DNA of 64,000 nucleotides. Source: Stenogyne calaminthoides. Taxonomy: Eukaryota; Streptophyta; Magnoliopsida; Lamiales; Lamiaceae. The notes beneath the pieces were generated by a model. That model made no database searches. It was not told where the DNA came from and worked only from the letters and a program-made list of their open reading frames with translations. Position 1 is the stretch's first letter, and each line of letters starts with the position of its first letter. Below, piece by piece: positions 55,276 through 64,000 of the stretch. A program made the translations under genes and the position numbers. The stretch is from positions 2,604,001 to 2,668,000 of the forward strand of contig JBBCBC010000043.1 of the NCBI GenBank assembly GCA_037126765.1, read 5' to 3'.

Positions 55276-55502
55276 AGTGAGAGCTCCATAAATATCTGTT
55301 GGTTAAGTTGGTGCCCCATGAAGGGAAGAGTGGATGTAGGACGAGTTGTCCGAACCACTATAAAAATACGTGTGTTCTTATTTGCTTTCATATTAACTGT
55401 CATACATACTTTAGCAAATCTGCATAACACATTAAAAAAAAATTAAGTCACCTCCCATTGAGATTTTACGAGTTTTAAATCGGGTTTTTTGGGACCAACA
55501 AG

Positions 55503-55516
55503 TGGTATCAGAGCAG
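55503..55516 (+). promoter_or_regulatory. Primer-binding site of the short element
   Basis: TGGTATCAGAGCAG, two bases after the LTR end, is complementary to initiator tRNA-Met. Confidence 0.9.
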
Positions 55517-55737
55517 GAGTTCAAAAGTTCACAAGCTTTTAATGTGACCACCTGAACTGTTGTTAAAACCCATTTAGTTTAAAATGCATAAATTTTATAA
55601 AATTCATGGAGGCTGACAATCATCTTCTCATCATTTTTTTAAAAATGCATACAACATTCTTCATCATTTCACTTGTTTAACTAACACCGTTTTTCTCGTA
55701 TATATTTTTTATTGTTAGTTAGTTTTGGCATCATTAT

Positions 55738-55752
55738 CAAAAAGGGGGAAAT
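55738..55752 (+). promoter_or_regulatory. Polypurine tract of the short element
   Basis: CAAAAAGGGGGAAAT directly precedes the second LTR, whose first bases are TCTTGGGATATT instead of TGTTGGGATATT. The 220 bp between PBS and PPT hold no ORF of note. Confidence 0.83.
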
Positions 55753-55864
55753 TCTTGGGATATTTTAGTTTTGATGAATTATGCAAAAACATTATCAACT
55801 TGTGTTATTTAAGTTAATCTACAGATAACAAGTTGAGGGGGAACGAGAAAACAAGTTAAGGGGG

Positions 55865-57431
55865 TGTAGGTCCCGAACGGGTTTTGTGAGGGCAAAAGTC
55901 TAGAGGGGAGGGGTGAATAGACTTCTGAAAACTTTTGTGCAAATTAGGTGTGAGGGCAGTTAATCTGATCAGAGTGTGAGTGAATCAGTTTGGGCTGATA
56001 ACCAACTTCTTGGTTGCTCAAGGCAGATCGGTTCGGTAACTATCGGTTTAACTCGATAAAGCGGAAGCTTAAGTTTTACCCGTGTGAAAAACCAGTTTTG
56101 ATAAATCAGATTCCAAAGTTAATCTTTTAATCAGTTGACTGAAGTGTCAAGTTTGATCAGATCAGAAGCTTGGTGCTAACTGATCTCAACTTGGAATATG
56201 TATGAGCTTTAAAGGTTGTGTGCGATTGTGTAATCAGTTAATCAAAGCGGTAAAGGCACACAAGATTTATAGTGGTTCGGACAAACCAGTCCTACGCCCA
56301 CTCTTCCCTATCACAAGGGGCACCTACTTAACCAACTGGACTTTGTTTTATGTGTAAGTCCAACATAGTACACCAACTAGATGTTTAAGGAGTTCACACT
56401 CAACCGATCCCAGAGATCAGAACTAGAAACCCTAGATGCGAATCTTGCTAAACAACTTAACCTAACTTGGGGGTTTGGGTAAGATTGTTTTTGGTTCCAA
56501 CTATGAAATCTTTTCTTGCGTATAAGCAGCCTAACAGCTAGATGAAAAGATTTCTATGCTAAGAACTTATGGGATGAACACTTAATAAAAATTAATCTTC
56601 TTGTTCTTGTTCGTGTTCTTGTGCGGAAATCTGATATTAGCTTGAGCTTCTTGATTGTTCGGTTTTTAGTTATTTCACTCTGAAGTGTGATCCCATATTT
56701 ATAGACCTTGAAATCAAAGAGCCGTTGGAGAGCAATTTGAATTTCAGGCTATATTTGGTAGACTTGCAGGCTTGATGTGACGTGCTTCAGGAACGGCATG
56801 GCCAAAAGCGTGAACTTGTATTTTGTAGCCGTTACAGAGAGGTAGCATCAAATCCGCAATTCGGCGATCATCATACGTGTCTTGTTCTTATTGGATAGCA
56901 GACTCACTTTTCGGTGTTGTTCTTCCAACTAAGGTTGACATTCTTCTTGTTCGGGATCATAGGCGTATGATTAGGTGAAACATCGGATTTTTCACTGGTG
57001 GTGACCGATTAGGCCCGATCGATCTACCGGATGGAGTCTTCTCCGTGCCGGTTGACTTAGCTTCAACTAGCAGACTCGACTGATGTAGGTCTTTCGGGTC
57101 CGATCTTCGGAAGTCATCGATCTTCAAGTATTCGAGTTTGAGCTTTATGACTTCAATTTGAGATATCGACTAGATCGTAACGATCCGATCTTCTATTCTT
57201 GTCTTGCATTCGCCCCGCTTCGGATATCACCGTCTTTTGAGTCTTGGATTCGACCTATACATATTGAGTTTCCCCTCAATATGTGACCTATCTATTTCAT
57301 CGGTTGTTCTATACAATCATTATCAATGGGTCTCCTATAGCGGGTAATATAAACATCATCAAAACCTAATAGGTCTTTGGTCCTATTACATGTGTTTTGG
57401 AACTTTCATCAAAACTATAAATTTCCCAACA
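55865..57431 (-). repeat. 3' LTR of SIRE-B
   Basis: A 1,567-bp LTR, minus strand, from TGTTGGGAAATTTATAG to GGGACCTACA. TCTATAAATATGGG at about 56,692-56,707 is a TATA box in the same place as in SIRE-A. The first and last 400 bp match SIRE-A well, while the centre (57,000-57,240) is hard to align. Confidence 0.87.
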
Positions 57432-57745
57432 ATTTCCCTCTTTTTGATGAAACCAAAACACTTTGAGAAACCAAATACTGATTGATAAAAAATAGAACGA
57501 GTTAAGAGCATATAATCGAGGAAGACAATGAGACTTTGTCTTAGGATCGGAAAAATAAACTTTTCTCATTAAAAAATGTTGATTACATGTTACATCGAAA
57601 AGTTTGTAAATAAGAACGGTGATCGAGTAGTCTTCGATTCTTCACTCTTTTTAGGCTTGTATCCTTCGGCATCTCTCTTTGATCTTGAGGTACGTTGAAA
57701 ATCGATAAAGTTTCCATTTGACATCATCGATCTGGCGAGGATCGA
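57432..57745 (-). other. SIRE-B polypurine tract and 3' untranslated region
   Basis: The PPT on the minus strand (ATCAAAAAGAGGGAAAT, 57,432-57,450) differs from that of SIRE-A by one G-to-A change. No coding sequence is seen in the rest. Confidence 0.7.
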
Positions 57746-60527
57746 TTATGTGCTGTTCTTTCGGGATGTCAAAATAGAACCTTTGAAATGCGGTCTGTCA
57801 AATGAGCCATCGCTTCTTTGAGTAATCCATCGATCATACTCTTGGCGAGATATTTTTACATTGATAAGTTTGGCCTCATTTTCCGGATACTTGAGAAAAT
57901 CCGGGTATTTATTTTCTAACCGGTTGAGGAATTCTTCATCGAGAGATTCTTCTTGTGGAACAAGATTAAGAACAAAGGCATCGAAGCCATTCCTCACGAT
58001 CTTATTCCATTTCTCAAATTTCTTAGCATGTGCAGCAGTTTTTGGGATGATCTCATCAACTCTTCTTTGGCGGACTTAGGTTCGCAATACGAATTTTCCA
58101 ACCCCTTCCTTTCTTCGCTCTCAATCGAATTTCTTCTTGATTTTACGCGTACCATTTTTTACTGCCTTCTTTCTTCTTGGCTTTTTCGGGCTTCTTCAAA
58201 TTACGCTCTTTGGACATCTTTTCAAAGTGATCCGAGTTTGTGATGTCCCTCAAGACTGTTATGTCGGTTGGTTTCTCATTTCGTCCTTCCCCTTTTGGTT
58301 TGATCAAAAAAAGAGTAGTGAGGTGGGAGGTCGAGAACCAAAGTTGATCGCGATCATACTGTTGAGATCTCGCAATGAGATATGCCTTGAGTTTGAGCGG
58401 TTAGATTTTGAATCTTCGATATCATTTCGATCTTGATAGATTCCATGGCAAGAGAGAGTGTTTTAATCAGGTTGTCAAGTTTCTCTTACATCGATTCTAG
58501 CTTGTCGATGAGCATCGAAAAAAAACTTGTTGTTGATCCACTTTGAGTCGATTTGGCATCAACGGTCTTTATCGATTCAAATTGACGCATGATGAGACCT
58601 GATTTGGGAGAATCGATCTTTGATTGCCCTAATCTGGGAAATAGCAATTCCCTTTGATCTGTTATTTCTTTGATGGCAATCGCCTTTGATCATTATCGAT
58701 CCCTCAACTTCTTCTTTTCGGAGATCTTTGAGACAAGATTTGATCTCTGAAGTTGATCGATAGTGGCGTGTGATGTTGGAATGTTGGGTGTCACTTGATC
58801 GATTGATTGTTTGTGCCTCCGGTGGTTGGTCATGAACTCAGTAGCACCAGCTCCACTATCATCGGCGCCTCCTGATCCTTCATGATGGCATCTGCCAGAG
58901 CTTTGTCGGCCGATCTCGATTAAATCTGTTAAAGCAACCCTAGCTTCAGCGTGGATCGAGCTTTGTGGATTTAGCGATTATCGGCACCATTTGGTGATCC
59001 CACTTTAGCAGATTTCCTCATGTCGAAATCGAAGTCTCGCAAACTCATCCACACCGCCCATCTGTTCAATAATTATTATAAAGTCCGAGAAGCTCTTTAA
59101 TCGAAGATCTCTCGGTGAGGATCTCCATAACTTCCTCTCTTATGGCGGGATGGGCGATCCGATTCGGATACAACTCATCAATTTCTCTTTCGATTCGCAT
59201 TTCGATCAATTTCCCGATTATGATCTTTGTTGATCTGGACTCGAGAATTGTCTGTCGATCGGTTTGATGAGATGTGGAAGGTTCTGTTTGTGCTTGAGTA
59301 GTCGGAAGTTGGGTGATCGGTTCGACTTTAGTAGAGAGGTTTCACGTGGAAGCGAGCTTACGGTTCCACATCGGGTAAGCTTTACGTTCGCGAACCGATG
59401 CGATTTTTGAGTTCGCGGGCAGGTGGAAGAATAGGAGAGACATGCTCGTGACCATTAGTCCGAGTGGTGAATCATTTCGAGCTTGAGGAGAAGGAGATCG
59501 ATCGGGCTTCTTCCTCAAAATGATCTGGCGAGCTCTCTTTGAGAAGCCTGCCCCGTCGATTTTTTTCTTTGATTTTTGTGTAGCAACAGATCGATCTGGC
59601 GCTCTTTCTTCATCGACTCATCTTCAAGCATCGAGTCATGGAGGCTTGCGCCGCCTTCTTTGGCCTCTTCTCTGGGCCTTCACCAATTTTTTTTTTTCTT
59701 CCGGGGGCATCTGGTGTAGGCGAAGTTGCTTCCTTGCTTTTTCCTTTCTTTGACTTTGGGGGTTGGCGCGATATCATCGTCTGGTGGCCCAAAGATGGAA
59801 GTGGGCTGGAGAAAGGCCTTATAGGACTTCAAATCAACTGTTCCCATTCAAAGATTAGGCGGTTTATCTTTCGGAATAAGCGCAACCTTGTTGAGATTCT
59901 TGATCTTTTTTCTTCGAGATATACGCCTCGGTTCATTGACTCCAAATTTCTCATGTTCTTGGAGCAGAATGGCCTTCGAGAACCCGTGCGATTGATGTTC
60001 TTGGCTTCATCAATTATTGCGACCATGTTGTACATTTTGAGCGGATGTAAGGGCATACGGGTTGAATGCAATACCCATAATTGTTTTTGACAATATGTCA
60101 AACAACAATCGGTATTTCCTCTTGATCATTGGCCTGACAAAACCTGACGTATGATGTTTGTCAGCCTCTCTGAAGAGCTCTTTTCTGATCAACTCATCTT
60201 CGTTCTCCCTGTAATGAGCAGGCGAGATCCGTCCTTTTGTATCATCATTCGTCGATCGATTTCTTCTCCGATTGGTATCGAGAGCGGTTCATTTTAACGT
60301 CGTATCACTCTTAAATTCCTTAGGAATTCTAGTGCTTCATCTGCATCACTTTGGATTGCAAAATGAGCGGTATAAAATTTCTCAAGGCCTGCTTTTCGCA
60401 GAATTTGCTCGACCTCCATGGATTCCGGATCCTGAGTGATATTGAATTGTACGAACTTATCATCCACAATTTTTGTTGCTAGTTCCGCATAATTGCACAT
60501 TATCTTTCCCATTCCGTGGGTGGCCAT
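57746..60527 (-). pseudogene. SIRE-B env-like remnant
   Basis: The start at 60,527 directly follows an AG acceptor and opens a 77-codon frame with KFVQFNITQDPES and GLEKFYTAHF, matching the N-terminal domain of the SIRE-A frame. KRKYRLLFDILSKTIMGIAFN near 60,090-60,150 matches the next conserved block. The proline-rich and coiled-coil segments survive only as short pieces (for example PKSKKGKSKE near 59,740). The C-terminal domain is recognisable at 57,746-57,997 (EEFLNRLENKYPDFLK). Indels break it more than a dozen times. An opposite-strand ORF at 59,638-60,090 is a by-product. Confidence 0.78.
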
Positions 60528-61635
60528 CTACAAAAGGATGAACCCGATTAAAGTTGTGCATATATATAAGAACATCACATATGCGGAAACCAAGAAACAA
60601 TAAAGCATGACACAGGATAAAAGAATTTAAGATCAATGGATTTAAAAATACATCAAATAAACATAAATTACCAGATTCTGTTTTTCGGAAGGATGATTTT
60701 GAAACTTAGGAAAAACACTTTGAATCTGAGAGAAGTAATCTGGAGTTTTCAGAGAATAAAACGCAAGTTTGTGAAATGGAAAACTCTGGTAAGGTTTTTG
60801 ATGATCTTTATAAAGACGAGGAGGGAAAAAGAAGATAAGATTTGGAAGATCAACCGTTTGAAAAGATTAAACGCTCCAGATTAAGCGGTTTTGATCGTAG
60901 GGTCAGGAAAAGCACGTACGAAAACCTTTTGGATTTAAAAGCACATTTAGTAGCATTTAATACATGTTCCCCACGTCCGCATTAAATGATTTGCAGGGAA
61001 TACGTCACAAGGGTAATGGGTACAGTAAGGCAAATAATATCAGATAAGATCCGATAAATAAGCAAAGAACAAGAGAAAAGAAAGGCGTATCTGGTTGACT
61101 GATATTGTAATCAGTCAATACCACTTGTCCATGTTGATTTCACTTGTTGATCTTAGTATTCTGCCTAAGCCTTAAAATTTCCCAACTGATCCTTTTAACT
61201 GATCTTCTTCACTTGAATACGTCTGATTTCCCTTCTGATCCTCCTTGATCAGTTGAAGTTCCCCCTTCAACTGATATTTCTGTTTTTCCCATAGACTGAT
61301 ATATCTGATTTGTTGGAGTTTCAAGCTCAGCTGATCTTCCTCATCTGATCAGCTTCGTATGTAATCAGATTTTAGTTGACCTAATCTGATTCTTCTCAGA
61401 TCAAGCCAATTCTTGGGATAAGTGTTACCGCCAAAACTTAGTCTAGAATAGTAGCTTCTATTCCCTAAGTTGGCGCGATTTGACATGCGTAATTATCGTC
61501 TGAATCTTTCGATATGTCAATTCGCCGTAAATTTCTCCAATTACCAGTCGCGTGATTTCTACACGCTGTCCTTTTGGTGCAGATTTCTCTAAAAGGTTTT
61601 GAGAACTCGAATTTTCATTTGCACCCTTGCTTGGT
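60528..61635. other. Spacer of SIRE-B upstream of the env-like frame
   Basis: No gene is supported. Degenerate GATCAGTTGA/CTGATC phrases at 61,190-61,420 correspond to the tandem repeat of SIRE-A at 49,865-50,010. The plus-strand ORF at 60,636-60,884 has no counterpart in SIRE-A and is probably chance. Confidence 0.55.
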
Positions 61636-61646
61636 CTCTATAAATT
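61636..61646 (+). promoter_or_regulatory. TATA box of the antisense unit in SIRE-B
   Basis: TCTATAAATTG lies 52-62 bp before the ATG of the antisense ORF and corresponds to TCTATAAATAG in SIRE-A. Confidence 0.55.
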
Positions 61647-61697
61647 GGACCAATTGTTTTACACAACATAACCCAATCACCATTTCTTTGTAGAATC

Positions 61698-62012
61698 ATG
61701 TATCCTGGTGAACCCTTATTTCCGGTTAAACTTCCGGCAAACACCTTTACCCCTTTTTCAATGATTTCAGCTTCTCAAATCAACCCTGTGTGTCCCTTAT
61801 CACTGTCTTCATCGTCATCAAAGATTTCACATACAATCGTTGCCAAGCTTCTCTACCACCGAGGCGGCGGTTCTGCTATCGCAACTGAGAAGACACTTCT
61901 CCTAACCGTATGCACCTTGTATGTCTATCGAGATAGCGTAACCCCTCATCAACAGACTCGATCGAAAATGAACATGAGTTTGATGTCACGGATTCAGATC
62001 GGACAACGGTGA
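61698..62012 (+). CDS. Antisense ORF between pol and env-like region, SIRE-B
   Basis: A 104-codon frame aligning with that of SIRE-A from the first Met: an N-terminal Pro-rich part, INPVCPL, a run of five serines, AKLLYHRGGGS and a VC.L motif. It stays open although the sense-strand genes of the same element are heavily broken, which argues for either selection or chance escape in a short frame. The product is unknown; no signal peptide or domain is evident. Confidence 0.48.
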   Translation: MYPGEPLFPVKLPANTFTPFSMISASQINPVCPLSLSSSSSKISHTIVAKLLYHRGGGSAIATEKTLLLTVCTLYVYRDSVTPHQQTRSKMNMSLMSRIQIGQR

Positions 62013-62640
62013 TGCCCGTATATCAACTCACCATTTCATTTGTTGGAGAGCCCAATCGACTCTTTCTTAGGGCTCTCGGCTTAAAAATCCTATCAAGGCA
62101 TTTGTTTCTCCTTTGGTTTTAGCCAATTTGGCGGCTTTAGGATTTCTTTAAAGCCTCTCTCACCCTTGTTAAGTGGGGGAAAATGAGAGCATCAGATTTA
62201 AAATCTCTCTCTCTCCACTTCTTCAAGGGTTAGGATGAAGGTTTAGTGTTAAGGTTTTCGGGTTTAGGGTTTATGTACTGACCTCCGGGTCCTCTTGTAC
62301 TTGTATCTTGTAATGTAACCTGACCTTCGGGTCTTTATTAATGAAAATTTCTGTTATTTCATTGTTGTGTAAAATTCATGTATCCTTATGCGATTTTAAG
62401 CTTTAATCTTGTAAATACCACTTGTGAATCTTTTTGAATTTCAGCTTAATCGACTTACAAAGTATATAAGCAAGCAGATTTAATCGAGATAATCCTTTAA
62501 ACGATCAGTTCATTTAATCGATAAACTTTAAATCGATCAAGACCTTCTCATATCGATTCCTTGATCGATCTTCCGATCGATTGAGATACCAAATTCAACC
62601 GATTTCTCTTGAATCGATTAGTTTCTTAACCAAACCGGTT
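62013..62640 (+). other. Downstream region of the antisense ORF in SIRE-B
   Basis: It contains TCGGGTTTAGGGTTT (62,259-62,273), two GACCTYCGGGTC copies (62,281-62,336) and TTAATGAAAATTTC (62,338-62,351), in the same order as SIRE-A. A 200-bp stretch at 62,030-62,230 has no counterpart in SIRE-A. The end (62,460-62,640) is rich in ATCGAT/CCGATC. Confidence 0.5.
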
Positions 62641-64000
62641 CGAGATCATTCCATCAAACATTTTAGGTGCATTTTCTCCAAGATCCGAAGCCCTAGCTCA
62701 TTGCATAATTCTTCGAACCGATCTCAAACTAAAATTGGCTTGGTTAGAATATCGACTTTTTACGTATATCAATATGAATCTTTTCCATTTCGATATTCTT
62801 CTTTTCAACATGATCTCTTATAAAATGGTGCGACATCCACATGCTTGCATCTTGTATGTAGAACGAGATTACGAGTGATTGCAATAGCACTATTATCATC
62901 ACGAGAAAATAGGTACATTCTTAGTTTCAATGTTATAATCCTCACCGGCGACTAAGCCCGAGCGGTTGGGAACAACGACTTCGCAGACCATATATTTCGC
63001 TTCAATAGTAGATGTTGCAATCGATGTCCGCTTTTTGAAAACCACGAGATCGGTTTACTTCCTAAGAACCGACAAGTTCACGAGGTGGATTTTTTCATCA
63101 ATCTTGCAACCTCCATAATCGTAATCGAATACCCACTAAGCTCTAGATTATCATCGATGGGTAAAATAAACCAAGGTTTCTTGTCCCTTCAGATACTTAA
63201 GAATCCGCTTAGTCGCTTCTAGGTGACTTATCATTGGATTTGCACGAAATCGCACATACACCCACTGCGAAAGGTTATATATGGTTCTGGCTTTGGCATC
63301 GGTATAGTAGAGATCCAATGAGAGCCCTATATTCCTTCCGATTTGTTTTTTCGACCATCCTCAATGCGGATCCATCTTGAATCCGGTCATCATAGGAATT
63401 TTGGCTTCCTTACAATTTTGAACTCCAAACTTAGCCAATAAATTCCTAGTGTACTTTGCTTGGCGAGATGAATATCCTTCAGATACTTTGCTTTACTTGA
63501 AGACCCGAAAAGTAATTCATCCGACCCATCATGGACATCTCGAACTTCCCTTGCATCGAACTTCTTTGAATCTTTCACATAGACTTTTGTTGGGAGATCC
63601 GAAGATGATGTCGTCCACGTAAATCTGAACCATCAGAATATCTTTTCCATCTTCTATTCTGAATAAGGTTTTGTCCACTGTTCCTTTAGTGAACCCACTT
63701 TCGATCAAGAACTGAGAGAGTGTATCATACCAAGCTCGAGGAGCCTGTTTCAAGCCATAGAGAGCTTTTCTTAGACGGTACACCTGGTTGCCCTTTTCAA
63801 AGCCTGGAGGTTGTTCGACATAAACTTCCTCTGCTAGTACCCCGTTTAAGAAAGCGCTCTTTACGTCCATCTGATACACAGTGAACCCTCTGTGGGAAGC
63901 ATATGCCAGAAACAGCCGAATGGCTTCTAGGCGAGCGACTGGTGCAAAGGTCTCATCATAATAAATTCCTTCTGATTGTGAATACCCCTTAGCAACAAGT
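62641..64000 (-). pseudogene. SIRE-B RNase H and reverse transcriptase, partial
   Basis: RT is recognisable at 63,529-64,000 (MDVKSAFLNGVLAEEVYVEQ, LYGLKQAPRAWYDTL, catalytic IYVDDIIFG) and is open there except for a TAA near 63,962. From 63,530 down to 62,641 the RNase H is alignable to SIRE-A base by base but frame-shifted repeatedly, often at sites where SIRE-A has CTG or CAG. It continues past the window. Confidence 0.9.

Larger units (their letters stand above)
54116..55500 (+). repeat. 5' LTR of the short element
   Basis: A 1,385-bp LTR starting TGTTGGGATATTTTAG and ending GGGACCAACA. ACTATAAATA at 54,801-54,810 is a probable TATA box. Two internal tandem arrays are listed separately. 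Both LTR ends are of the SIRE type. Confidence 0.85.
54116..55864 (+). mobile_element. Short LTR-PBS-PPT-LTR element (internally deleted SIRE-type or TRIM-like)
   Basis: LTR (54,116-55,500), PBS, about 220 bp of interior with no coding capacity, a SIRE-type PPT and the first 112 bp of a second LTR that nearly equals the start of the first. The PPT ATCAAAAAGGGGGAAAT relates it to the SIRE clade. It interrupts the integrase of SIRE-A on its left and is itself cut by SIRE-B at 55,864. It is non-autonomous. Confidence 0.87.
55865..64000 (-). mobile_element. Second SIRE/Maximus-like element (SIRE-B), partial
   Basis: Same layout as SIRE-A: 3' LTR, PPT, env-like remnant, plus-strand antisense ORF, RNase H and RT, running off the window in RT. 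It begins inside the second LTR of the short element after GGGGG and should be flanked by the rest of that LTR outside the window. It is much more eroded than SIRE-A, with many sites where SIRE-A has CAG or CTG and SIRE-B has CG, CGA or CCG. Confidence 0.87.

Noticed and set aside
59638..60090. 150-codon plus-strand ORF in SIRE-B
   Set aside because: It overlaps the degraded env-like sequence on the other strand, has no counterpart in SIRE-A and has low-complexity Phe/Gly-rich content.
60636..60884. 82-codon basic ORF on the plus strand in the SIRE-B spacer
   Set aside because: Not present in SIRE-A, AT-rich, and rich in Lys/Arg/Ile as expected by chance.

Overview
This window is repeat-dense flowering-plant nuclear DNA, probably from a eudicot (inference). 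The elements present are of plant types: Ty1/copia elements with the TGGTATCAGAGC primer-binding site, two SIRE/Maximus-like copia copies with a long env-like reading frame, a plant LINE with a DUF4283-type ORF1, a CACTA element, a Mutator-type MITE and a very large satellite array. I see no intact host gene, rRNA, tRNA or CRISPR. Nearly every coding remnant carries stops or frameshifts.

Left part (1-6,365): a MITE (463-867), a truncated copia element on the minus strand (copia-1, 877-4,151), then the 5' half of a plus-strand copia element (copia-2: end of 5' LTR, PBS, leader, decayed gag and protease) that stops at 6,365.

Middle (6,366-26,852): a 127-bp tandem array, a 42-bp array, a PPT and the 3' LTR of a large element (13,860-14,279), the 5' four-fifths of a LINE on the minus strand, the copia-2 3' LTR holding a nested CACTA element (19,862-23,215), and the copia-2 pol region on the minus strand. 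Right of this (26,853-41,118): the same 127-bp array in opposite orientation, a 46-bp array, a GC-rich ORF, the PBS and 5' LTR of the large element, and the 3' end of the LINE on the plus strand.

These parts fit one history. Copia-2, the LINE and the array-bearing LTR element were each continuous and were split by one inversion of about 20.5 kb (6,366 to about 26,850). Four independent signs agree: a matching 5-bp target duplication at the two distant LTRs, restored LINE reading frame, complementary halves of copia-2, and the opposite array orientations. The array-bearing element would be about 21.6 kb, roughly 85 percent tandem repeats, with no recognisable gag or pol.

Right part (41,119-64,000): an LTR fragment of the copia-2 family, a plus-strand copia 5' LTR with PBS (copia-3), SIRE-A (44,032-54,115, minus), a short LTR-PBS-PPT-LTR derivative (54,116-55,864, plus) and SIRE-B (55,865 to beyond the window, minus). 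SIRE-B appears inserted in the short element, which in turn is inserted in SIRE-A. Both SIRE copies carry, between pol and the env-like frame, a TATA-preceded ORF of about 100 codons on the opposite strand. SIRE-B and much of the satellite array share a peculiar replacement of CAG/CTG by CG-containing variants, which may be a sequencing artefact.
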